Source of the DNA: Anoplopoma fimbria
Taxonomy: Eukaryota > Chordata > Actinopteri > Perciformes > Anoplopomatidae
Length of the DNA stretch: 64,000 nt
Direction of reading: 5' to 3'
Assembly (NCBI RefSeq): GCF_027596085.1
Contig: NC_072465.1
Span: 18,182,207-18,246,206, forward strand
The position numbers were made by a program, and so were the translations under genes. Below the pieces are notes generated by a model. The model was not told the DNA's origin. It saw nothing but the letters and a program-made list of their open reading frames with translations, and made no database searches. Below are positions 10,682 to 19,966 of the stretch, piece by piece (position 1 is the first letter of the stretch; every line of letters starts with the position of its first letter).

Positions 10682-12761
10682 AAATATTCAATTTTACGGC
10701 ACAATGACTACTTATACTTTTGATACCTTGAGTACATTCTGCTGATAATACTACACATTTTTATTTAGGCAAAGTTTTAAATGCAGAACTTTTAGCCGTA
10801 GTTTTTTCGCAGTGTGGTATTAGTACCTTTACTTGATTAAAGGATCTGAATACTTCATCCACCACTGGTAAAAAAAAGTGAGGACAGGGAGGCAGGTGAG
10901 GAGTACCTGTGACTGAGCTGGAGGCGGGGCGGGCGTGCAGGGCGATATCGGGCTGAGACGGGCTGTGGCTGTGGAGAACCTGCATCTGGTGAGTTTTGGA
11001 CATGGCGTGCTGGCCGCCATCCACCTGGATGTTGGGAGCCAGTAAGGGCTGTTGGGAAGGGGCTGAGGCAGCGGGCAGATGTTGCGGTCGGATCTTCTCT
11101 GCCATCAGCTGCTCCTTGATTTTATTAATCAAGACTAGGTTATCCAGCTGACAGCCAGGAAACAACATTTGTGACAAGAGAACAACCATCAGTTCAGTCA
11201 GTTTCACTTTATGAGGCGACGGTTCCCTCTAGAGGCTGATACGTGACATTGTACCGAAAACATCCTTCCAGTTAAACACCATATTAAAACCAGTGGTTCC
11301 CAACCTTTTTGTTCTGAGACATCTTAAAATGAAGCAATGTTTGTTTGTTACGAGCTTTATGCACTCTTTATTTTCCGATTACTGTAATTTGAGGGATTTT
11401 TGGAGACCAGAATAGATAGAATCCAGTATTTCAAGGGAAAATAGCTTAAATTAGTAAAAAGTAAGAAAAAAAGGTTTAAAGGTATTTAATCATGATGACC
11501 CATCAAATTAACCCTGGGACCCTATGGGGAGTCCTGAACCAGAGGTTGGGAAGCACTGCTTTAAAGGAATAGTTTGAGATTTCGATGAATGCGCTTATTA
11601 GTGTTTTACTGACATTTTGATGAGAAGATTTCAGACCTGTACGCTAACTGTGTAGCAAGAGCCAGCAGGTAGTTAGCTTAGCTTAGCTAGCCTGGCTGTC
11701 CAAAGGTACCAATCTTCAAAAGATCTACAATCTTCTCATGAAACTCTCGGCAAAATAATAGTATATTCCCAAATGTCAAACTATTCCTTTAAATGGCGCA
11801 TTATTTAAAATCAGATAACAAGACAAATTCTGGCGGTTGAGTCTACAGAGTCATCCGTAAAGAGAATAGACATCACTATCAAGGACTGGGAGAGGCTATG
11901 TAACATAATCACAAACAAGTAACACACATCTTAAATTACTGCAGTATCATCAGGTGATGTGAATGTATATATATATATATATATATATCTCAAGTGTGAA
12001 AATGTAGAAAGAACACTTTTCCACTGTCTTTGGCAGTGTACTCAAATAAAAAGTTCTGTGTCCAGGACATTTGATCAATACAAATACCTCTAGACCCATA
12101 GCTTTTTAACTTAGGTTTATATCCAGCTATTCATAACATTAGAAGGAGAACATTGTTTTTTAAAAATAGGTTATTGTATCGTCCCAAAGAGTTATTGGTC
12201 TATCACTGAAAGAGGTTGGTAGGCCTGGGTAGATGGATTTCTGAATTATCTACGACTCTGCCCTTACACATACTATTAGTATATGCACTGACACTATCAT
12301 AACTCTTTCACAACATCTAGGGTCCATTCATATATTATTTAGAGAGGACAGCCTTAGCCCTTATAAGCACCTAAGGATATACTATAAGTATCCTTCCATC
12401 CAAATCCAAAGTTTTGTTATTTTCAATATTTATACATTCATTCAAGATGTAAATAAACTCAAGTGTATTACCCCTATTACATCAGGATTGATGGGCAGAT
12501 TGTGTAGTGTGCGTTTTTGTAAAAAAAAAAGAAAGATGTATATATGTATATCTGTGTTGGGTTTTTATAAAATCAACAAAGATATTGTTAGAAAAAACAA
12601 CAAAAGTAAACATCTACATTGAATATTTACACTACAATAATCTTTACAGCTAAAGGTTAACTTTTCCATAATTAAGTGTGAATACCAGAATCACTCACCT
12701 GGCCAGGCATGGTAGGAGGAGGAGGCCAAAAATAGGGATTGTTAAAGCGAGGTTCAGCCAT
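5813..12761 (-). CDS. znf362: Zinc finger protein 362 (C2H2 transcription factor)
   Basis: Nuclear DNA-binding protein of the rotund/lin-29-like family (ZNF362/ZNF384). Seven coding exons with agreeing phases: 12699-12761, 10907-11147, 9153-9480, 7501-7725, 6294-6372, 6024-6182, 5813-5932. They give 1215 nt, 404 aa, against about 420 in human. The N-terminus MAEPRFNNPYFWPPPPTMP and the following QLDNLVLINKIKEQLMAEKI match ZNF362 as I know it, rather than ZNF384. Next come a Ser/Thr/Pro-rich segment, a basic RGRKRIKAEN stretch and VVPYPILASG. Six C2H2 fingers follow: CKVC, CPHC, CSYC, CLHPGC, CSNC and CSMC types, the fourth with a four-residue Cys spacing. It ends IPIRISLI. The ATG follows acceptor TTTCAG|G directly. 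Several AATAAA signals occur downstream on the minus strand (for example 4941-4946, 4678-4683, 4646-4651), so the 3' end is not fixed. Fish often keep two copies; a or b cannot be told. Confidence 0.95.
6024..6182 (-). CDS. znf362: znf362 coding exon 6: zinc finger 5
   Basis: The exon is 159 nt with acceptor TGAAG and donor TCG|GTGAGT. It encodes SHQRQHNKDKPFKCSNCYRA, the fifth finger and the first half of the sixth (YCCSMCGRAYTS). Confidence 0.93.
6294..6372 (-). CDS. znf362: znf362 coding exon 5: zinc finger 4
   Basis: The exon is 79 nt with acceptor TGTCACAG and donor CTGCAG|GTAAAT. It encodes IHTGDRPYKCLHPGCEKAF, a finger with Cys-x4-Cys spacing. Confidence 0.93.
7501..7725 (-). CDS. znf362: znf362 coding exon 4: zinc fingers 1-3
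   Basis: The exon is 225 nt with acceptor GATACAG. It encodes three C2H2 units: CKVC...HSKTH, CPHC...HLRIH and CSYC...HLQQH. The donor CCAG|GTCTGA is weak but is the one that keeps the frame. Confidence 0.94.
7872..8630. mobile_element. Large non-autonomous hAT-like repeat
   Basis: One end has GGTACTTGTACTGACTTAAG. The other has CTACTTGTACCCAAGTAAAT. In between lies a body I remember as a common percomorph repeat (TTTGGAGTCTGTTTGTGTC, TTTAGCTC, GCTCCATAGGGA). It sits in znf362 intron 3. Limits are approximate and no transposase is present. Confidence 0.5.
9153..9480 (-). CDS. znf362: znf362 coding exon 3
   Basis: The exon is 328 nt with acceptor CCAATAG and donor TACAG|GTTAGA. It encodes the Ser/Thr/Pro-rich linker, LLGPPPKEERGRKRIKAEN and VVPYPILASG, and stops just before the first finger. 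Confidence 0.93.
10621..10677. repeat. (AAT)n then (AT)n microsatellite
   Basis: A short AAT run passes into about 23 uninterrupted AT units, in znf362 intron 2. Confidence 0.95.
10907..11147 (-). CDS. znf362: znf362 coding exon 2
   Basis: The exon runs from LDNLVLINK to SSVTG, 241 nt. The acceptor is CTGTCAG and the donor ACAG|GTACTC leaves phase 1. It holds the LALHARPA-like stretch (IALHARPASSSVT) seen in ZNF362. Confidence 0.93.
11291..11558. mobile_element. hAT-like MITE (TGGTTCCCAACC ends)
   Basis: The left end CAGTGGTTCCCAACCT and the reversed right end CAGTGCTTCCCAACCT match at 15 of 16 bases, which is the pattern of hAT terminal repeats. It has no coding capacity. A different MITE begins at 11561, almost touching it. 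It lies in znf362 intron 1. Confidence 0.65.
11561..11792. mobile_element. Fold-back MITE (TTAAAGGAATAGTTTGA ends)
   Basis: It starts TTAAAGGAATAGTTTGA and ends TCAAACTATTCCTTTAA, a perfect 17-bp inverted repeat. The inside holds AGTTAGCTTAGCTTAGC, CTGTCCAAAGGTACC and an inverted ATCTTCTCATGAAACTCTCG, as in a family very common in percomorph fish. Worn relatives are at 24.6 and 34.7 kb. Confidence 0.75.
11965..11989. repeat. (AT)n microsatellite
   Basis: About 12 AT units in znf362 intron 1. Confidence 0.9.
12699..12761 (-). CDS. znf362: znf362 coding exon 1 (start codon)
   Basis: It encodes the first 21 residues, MAEPRF...MPGQ. The acceptor TTTATTTCAG precedes G-ATG, and the donor CAG|GTGAGT is in phase 0. 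Human ZNF362 may start 13 residues earlier in an upstream exon; no such coding exon was found here. Confidence 0.93.
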
Positions 12762-12855
12762 CCTGAAATAAAAACACAAGGATCATAAACAAGGTGCGGG
12801 CAGCTCCTCCGTCCATCAGCGTAACAAGGGTATAATTGTAGTCAGACTGGTAAGA

Positions 12856-13064
12856 CAATGCTTCTCAACCTTTTTGGATTCGCACTTCTTAAACGCAGAA
12901 ATGTGTAAGTGTGGCTCATCACTACTGGTTGAATAGGTGAGTGATTTTTTCCTTAATTTTCAGAAACGTAATTTACACACAAAAATGCAAAAGATTAGAG
13001 GAAACCTTGACTCGTCTTGGGACCCCTCTGGTTTTTTTATTTTATTCTAGGTTGGGAACCAGTG
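12856..13064. mobile_element. hAT-like MITE, second copy
   Basis: The left end CAATGCTTCTCAACC and the reversed right end CACTGGTTCCCAACC are imperfect terminal repeats. Flanking 8-mers TGGTAAGA and TTGTTAGA agree at 6 of 8 positions, compatible with a worn hAT target duplication. It lies just upstream of the znf362 start exon. Confidence 0.55.
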
Positions 13065-15746
13065 TTGTTAGATATTCCTAAAAACTGCCTTCTTAATTAC
13101 ATAAATAAATGTTAAGATCTGTTGTTAGTGTACAAACACAGTGGTTAAAACTTGTGACGGGAGCTCTCCACCCAAACAGCAGCTGACTGTTTGACGTGAT
13201 AGTTGGAGATTAACTTATCACAGTCTTGTGATGGTGTATTTCTGTATTAGGTCTCTTCCTTTCTCAAAAGTGCAAGAGGAGACTTTGTGTCTTTACACGG
13301 TGCTTCATCAGAGAGGATGTTTCTGTTGTCAAAGGAGGACGCTTAAGTGAGTGATGCAGCTTTTTCTTAGGATTTCCGACCACAAGACTTTGAGATGAGC
13401 ATGCTGCCTGAGAGATAGGCTCTCACATGATTGCAACTGCTAGTTAGGGAGCTCTCCAAAAACGATTATCAGAGAAAACAGAAACTTTAAAAGCAATGTG
13501 GCTCAGATCCTGATCTGTCACTGTCTGTCTCCACCTCGACACAGGTGGGCCCCGACAGGTTCAGAGTCTGATGGGAAACAGGTCTCACCTCAGAGTACAG
13601 CGAGACCTGAATGACGTAGTCAAAAAGCTAAGAGGTCAGTAACAGAACATGGAATAACTAAAATGAGGATGCTGCACAGAAACCACACTGATTTGTAAGT
13701 GACACAGTAGTTATTTTTATGGCAAATTAAGAGCATAGAGTATTTTCTTTAAAATTAGAATATCTTATTTCTATGGGTTGCAATTAAGCACAAGGCTTTT
13801 TTCCACACTGCGTTAGGCCAGATGGACAGAAAGCTAATTTTTTTTGACAGTAGATAGAACGGTGCTGAAGTTTTGATCTGAAGGCTTTTCTTTCCATAGC
13901 TTTTCTTCTCAACCTCGTATGAAGTTTCTTTTTTAAAACATTTTGCATTGCGTGCTTTGGCAGTCTTCACCATTCCTAAGTCTGTTTGGCTTAGCACAGG
14001 CATAAAACAGCCCATCTCCGCGAGCCAAGAGAAACAAAAACGATACGTTCAGGGGTACGAGCGTACAGTAAACCCCACAAAATATTTCTCTAATGATGCC
14101 AGTGGGGATCAGTTTCACTTCCTGGAGGCTTTCTACCTCGAGGGAGCAGGCTCAGGAGTTTGATGGCTGCTGGACATCTTTGTGTCACTTTCTAAAAAGA
14201 CATGATTCACGTAAAAAAAAAAATGAATGGCAGCAAGTAACTGTATATGACTAAAAGTTCCTGTGTGGTACATTCATACTGTGGTTACTTTCATGATAAA
14301 TGCCAATGCCAGTGAAAGATGGCCAATATAATTCCCAAGGTCACAAGGTGATGTATTCAAATGCATTGTTTTGTTCAACCATCATTCTAAAACCAAACAA
14401 TTTTCAGTTTATTATAATATTTGACACAGAAAAGCATCACATTTTCACATTTAAGAAGCTGGAACAACGATTTTTGGACATTTCTGCTTGGAAAATTACT
14501 GAAACGACTAATTCACTATCATAACGGTTAATGATTGTTTTTATATGGATTGCACTCTACATCAGCGTTTTGTTCTCTTTTTACTTAAGTTTAATCATTG
14601 ACAAAGTAATTAATATGCTACACTGTGAAATAAATTGTGGGAATATCATTAAGCTTTCAGAACATCTTTTGTGTTGGCAGGTTGTGAACACTTTCTTGGG
14701 ACCAAAATCCATCCACTTAAGAGTATAACCATACGACTACAGACCTGATGGCTTAAAACCTTTTTATTAATGACTTATTGACATTTATAACCTGAGACAT
14801 GACGTCCTTTTATATAGTGCAAAATCCATGATCATTTATTAATGAATTGCCAACATGTTTATCTCCATTAACACCTACCTTGAAAGATAAACATTAGTAA
14901 GAGCACACTCAAAATATCTTATTAACTGCGTATAACTGATCTATTAAGTATGAGTAAATAACTTATTAATAATAAAAACCATTTGTTACAACTTATAAGC
15001 CCTTAAAGATGATAATAGAAAGTGATACTCAAGTAATATTAGAGCCACTTATGCTACATGATGTAAATTCATTAATAACAGTTAGTATTCTTTCATAAGT
15101 AGAGGAAACTATATATGTGCTCTCTGACATCTGGGTGCTATAATAATCCTACATATGGTGGTTCAAGTGTTACCACAAAAAAAACAACAACGTGCAGTTA
15201 GCCCGTCTTTGCAGACAAAGCAATATATTCCAGTTTAAGTGTAATAAAACGCGATGCAGGATCATCATCCTGCTGTTCGATCACATCCAGAGAGAAATAC
15301 AAGTCTACCTCTAAAAACTAAAGTTAGGGTTAACTTTTTGTCCTTTTTGCTGTGCTGATTTATTCCTACGTTCAAAAGGCAAAATAAAAAATAATGCATT
15401 TTTTTTTTTTTAAATCTTAAAAGATGCGCATCTTAAAACGAGGAGCATCTCCTCCGGAGAGAAGCGGCCGCAGCGCAGCGCCTCGCTCTGCCGCCGCCTC
15501 TCCCACATTCTCAGACAGTTTATTAAAAAATTTCAGACAAAAGGAAAACAAAAATGGCAGCCCTGTCTTATTTTTATAAGCACTGGACGCCATATTCTGC
15601 AGATCCGAATATTATAAAGAGATAATTCTCCAGTTGGCATGAAATAAAACGCTCGCGCGATGCGTGGGGATGTGGCGTATTTGCATTAAGCGTAGGAATG
15701 ATTGTTTACTTTGATTCAGGTTTGAATAGCCCGGCTCGAGGAGGAG

Positions 15747-15784
<38 letters not shown>

Positions 15785-16085
15785 CCTGACACTTCCTACA
15801 ACAATCATCATGCCCTCGCTGAATCCTCTGCAGCTGCTGAGCCATAGACCCGATGCCCGTGTTCATGCTGGCGCTGGGTTGTTTTTTTTGCACGACAGCA
15901 GCAAATAATTCAGTCTTTTTCATCTCTGCGCTACAAATGCTGTTTTTTTTTTAAATGCAACTTTTGCATGACTTAAACAGAAACGAGGACGAAGCGACAC
16001 CAGCATATCTTGTGTGTATAGAGAAAAGAGCAAAGGAGGAAGAAAAAAAAGGCAGATATTTATATGCATCGAGCGGCCAACCTAC
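13065..16085 (-). other. znf362 5' intron and CpG-rich segment
   Basis: No coding exon was seen. About 14375-14530 is a TAGGGCTGCAAC-type repeat remnant. 14760-15170 is rich in TTATTAATGA words typical of an old MITE. 15420-15500 is the most CpG-rich stretch nearby (CGGCCGCAGCGCAGCGCC) and may be promoter-linked. A run of 37 A occupies 15747-15783. Confidence 0.45.
15747..15783. repeat. Poly(A) tract, 37 bp
   Basis: An uninterrupted A run beside CpG-rich DNA near the presumed znf362 promoter. Confidence 0.95.
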
Positions 16086-16210
16086 CTGAACCAGCGAGGG
16101 AAGAAATATTTTATAAAAAGGATTAGACTCTTCTTTCTGCTCGCTCTCAGTCGGACTTCAAACCTTCCGGGTCGCCTGCTGTTCACTTCTGGGTGCTGCA
16201 GGCTTCCCAA
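16086..16210 (-). other. znf362: Candidate znf362 5' non-coding exon
   Basis: On the minus strand a good donor, TTCAG|GTAGGT, closes at 16086. Joined to the acceptor before 12763 it would give a 5' leader with no extra in-frame start. The 5' limit is unknown. The evidence is one splice signal plus position. Confidence 0.35.
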
Positions 16211-16520
16211 ACACACTGAGCTGAAACTGATTTTTTAACCCATTTTCTGGTTTCTAATTTAAACGGTGGCTTTTTTTTTTTTTTCTTGCAGATGTTGTGT
16301 TGTCACGTTGGATTTAAAAAACCGTGCATGTGTGCGGGGAGTTACATCATTAAACATGTGTGTCCTGCACAGTGACAGTTGTGGTGTTAAGATATTATTG
16401 CATGTGTGAGGCTCACTTTTTATCTTATGTGCCACATCACTCATAATAGTCACAAATAAACGCTGTACACCAGAGATGGAGCTCCGGTATTTCTTATCTC
16501 TATTATGATAATAATGTTGC

Positions 16521-16525
16521 CTGCC

Positions 16526-16556
<31 letters not shown>

Positions 16557-16569
16557 GTCTGTCTGTCTG
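16521..16569. repeat. (GTCT)n microsatellite
   Basis: About eleven GTCT units with one interruption, intergenic. Confidence 0.9.
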
Positions 16570-18990
16570 AGGCCTTACATGTCATGTACAGTAAATGTGA
16601 AGTGTAATCCGCTCAGCAGCAGCATGACAGGCTGCTAATATGCTCTGTGCTTAGCTCAGCAGGAGATGGCACTGCTGCCACAAGTCTGAGAGCTTCAGCG
16701 AGTGGTGATCATGTCGGATGATAGTATGAGGAGGTATAAACGATGAGCAAACACTTTACATGTGAAAGGAGATATTACTAAACCCAGGGTGCTCAGGTAG
16801 AAAGAAAAGAAAAAAACACATCTCAAAATCGAATTATTATGCCAGGAACTTGGAAGTTTTCTTGAGTTCAAAACATTTTGATCAAATATTCATTTTAGAG
16901 GCTGTAGTTTTTGTGGCCCTGTTGAGTATTATTGTTTATAATATTTTGTATCAATAAGGGTGTAGACAAGTATAATAAAGCTCCAACCTTAGTGCTCCTG
17001 CATCTTTATTTCAAGTTATCATATGTGTTTGATGCCTAATGTTTATTGGAAATGCAGGTTGACATCACCGCAAACACTAACCTCCAAAATGGTTATCATT
17101 TGAATTAACACTTTCTAAAACAGATTCAACAAAAACTATTTTTATTTTTTATTTTAAGTGTGATTGTCATTTATACGTATGGAGGCCACATTTTACTACT
17201 GTTCAACCCTGCACAAAGGCTGTTTTTCTTAGCTGCATCCTCTTTACTTTGGGCTACATGGTGTTTTGTGCATATACAAAGTCACACACACACACATTCA
17301 AATTTATGTTTAGGTATTCAAAGAAAATGCAAATTCCACAGGCCTCCATCTCATATCTTTGAGGTGAGTCAGACTGAGGATACAAAGAGGATAATTAGAG
17401 AAGTAGGACTGTGCCAAACTTCTACCGTCCCATCACTCCAAATCTATGGATTTTACAAACGCTAGAACTAAAAACAAGCAGTTTAAATTTGCAAAGTTCA
17501 ATTCTAATCATAGAATATATAGATAGATATTTCAATCCCTACTATATAGACTCTATTCAAAGGCTTAACATAATTTTTCACTTGCACTTTAAAGAAACTT
17601 AATCATGCACAAATTAAGCAATTGTTTAGATCTTCAAAAACTAATTTGTTTTCGGTTTTGCCAACAAAAAAAAGTGACAAATCATTTCTTTCTGTGAGCT
17701 TTATCTGACTCTACTTTGCACAATTTCCTCCTTCCTGCTGCTCACGTATCTCAGAGAAGAAAATGGTAATAAAACCTGATAATAAATGTGGTTCGCAAAC
17801 TTCTTTGTATCAGTAGTACACATCAACATTACTGGGACCTTCCTTTTTTTCTAAAAGCCTCTCATGATCAGTTCCTTTAGGTAGCTTTTTAATAGAGATT
17901 TTGATCGTATTACACAATCTTCCTCAGCAGATACAGTTTGAATATGTTACTTCTTTTTGTTCCGGAGCATTCTTAGGATTTCACGTCTTCATTGGCTTAA
18001 TAGTTGAGTTTCAGATTCTTGACCTTGAAAACACCACAAGGTCTATTTAGTTCTGGGGCTTTTGATCATCAATAATAACCCGTCAAACTTTGCTTTTAAG
18101 CCAACATGGAAGAGAAGTCCTCAAAGGGCTCCGGAAATGACAATTTAATGTCAATTTGGCCAACTCCATCTACTGAAGAAGATCATGTGATACAAGCAAA
18201 AGCTCCAGAACTGCTGGTGGGGTCATTTGTTTTGTCAACAGCTGTTTCAAAGGTCAAGCATGAACTTTCACTCACAGAGTGTTATGTTTTAAAGTCCCCA
18301 AATGGAAAAAAGAGGTTTTAACTTGAATGTTTTTCATATCTCATTCTATCTGAGAGGATCATCCTGTTTCAAACTATTCTCTTTCCAAGATCAGTTTTTA
18401 TATGAGTAAAAACTGATCTTGGTAATCGGAGAACAGATGAAGAGTCAGTTCTCCCAGGAGAGCCTTATATATATATATACGTAATGTAGAAGGCAACTCT
18501 CCTCTGTTGGTTAAACATTGCCATTCCACCTGTCCAAACTGTAACAACTTTAAACTAAAGCAATCATCATTTATGATTCATTACTGATGGGGAACAGCAT
18601 TTGAATAGGGTCTCAGGTTAAAATGAAGCATATAAAAGCATGAATGAATTATATAGTTATGTGTTATGTGATCTACAGTACAGTTTAATCCTGCTTTCCA
18701 AAAACAACCTGCATTCGTGTTTTTGCTGTAACCTCTAAAAAAAAAAAGACATACTGTGGATTACACAAGAATGGTGTAACACAGGAATGTTTGTACATCC
18801 TCAGTGAAAATTAAACATTGTTTGTCCAGAATATCCATCACTGGTGTCAACAAGTTTACTTTAACACACATGCACACGATGACACAAGCAGACTTTGCAT
18901 CTCTCACTGTTAGTTAGTTAGTTGTTGGACGGGTTTTCTTGCCTGTACAAACAGTGCCACACCCTCTGAGACGCACATGTTCTCTCACCT
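16570..18990. other. Intergenic DNA between znf362 and the GPR160-like gene
   Basis: The DNA is AT-rich without recognised exons. A possible inverted pair, GATCAGTTTTTA / TAAAAACTGATC, lies near 18389-18420 and would form a small hairpin. The two genes diverge, so their upstream regions share this interval. Confidence 0.4.
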
Positions 18991-19059
18991 CAACACAGGC
19001 CAGGTGCAGCAGGGAGCACAGGAGGGGGGGGGGGGTCATTATCCCCATGAGGGCGGAGC

Positions 19060-19139
19060 AGAAGGGGGAGGTGAAGAGAACGGATGAAACATTTGAAGCT
19101 CATATTGACATGCTGCTCTGAAGGCTCCTGTGAGTCCAG
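19060..19139 (+). other. Candidate 5' non-coding exon of the GPR160-like gene
   Basis: A consensus donor, TCCAG|GTAAGA, ends at 19139. The next acceptor, TTGTTGCAG, ends at 19816, two bases before the start codon. The 5' limit is unknown; a G-rich run lies just upstream at 19023-19035. Confidence 0.4.
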
Positions 19140-19571
19140 GTAAGAACTAATGTACCTCACTGCAGTTTTTGATGTATATTCATACATTTCAGTTACAGAG
19201 TTTGAATTTTCATACGGTAACCATGTGATAACAGGTAATGTTGTTTTTACAGGTTGAAGTAGTCTGTTTAGTATCATCGTTCGGTGGTGGACATACAGTC
19301 TGTCTGTTAATTTGCATGCGTTTTCACATTACTGAGGAGTTTCATGGCATTTGTTTATTCATTGCTGGTGTTAAATATCACGTTTGAAATCAATTCTTAT
19401 ATCATCTTGACAGTTGAACTTCTTCCTTAGTTTCCTGATTTTTGATCAACTGTAAACAGCTGTCTAGTCCAGAGTTCACTACTAATGTAAACAACAAAAA
19501 AATATTGATCTGCAACCACGGGGCAGAAAGATTCACTGAAAGTGGAATGACCACCTAAAAACAATTTATAC

Positions 19572-19681
<110 letters not shown>

Positions 19682-19818
19682 TATATATTTAATAACATTG
19701 ATGGGGGGTGCGCAGACAGCAGAGAACCTGACATTCCTGAGCTCCTCCACCCTGAAGCAAAAAGAAAACCAGTTTTTCGATAAGTTGAGCCGCGTGTATG
19801 TGTTGTCTTGTTGCAGCC

Positions 19819-19966
19819 ATGGATAGTGTTTTGGAAGGAGCAGCGTTGTTGTGTGTGTGTAAACTGGCCTGCAGTCTCCCCTTCCTGCCCTCACTGGCTC
19901 GCTCAAACAGCCCCGTCAGCTTCTGCTGCTGCTGCCTCCTGGTCTTCACCGACTTCCTGGTCGCAG
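19819..19966 (+). CDS. GPR160-like coding exon 1: TM1 and start of TM2
   Basis: It encodes MDSVLEG to FTDFLVA, 49 codons plus one base. The donor is GCAG|GTGAGT. An upstream in-frame ATG at 19798 lies before the acceptor and is not used in this model. Confidence 0.65.

Noticed and set aside
15612..15923. Minus-strand frame with poly-Phe near the znf362 promoter
   Set aside because: The frame depends on the 37-bp A run, and no splice signal ties it to the MAEPRF exon.
18106..18321. 71-codon frame MEEKSSKGSGND...
   Set aside because: Short, in AT-rich intergenic DNA, with no family match.
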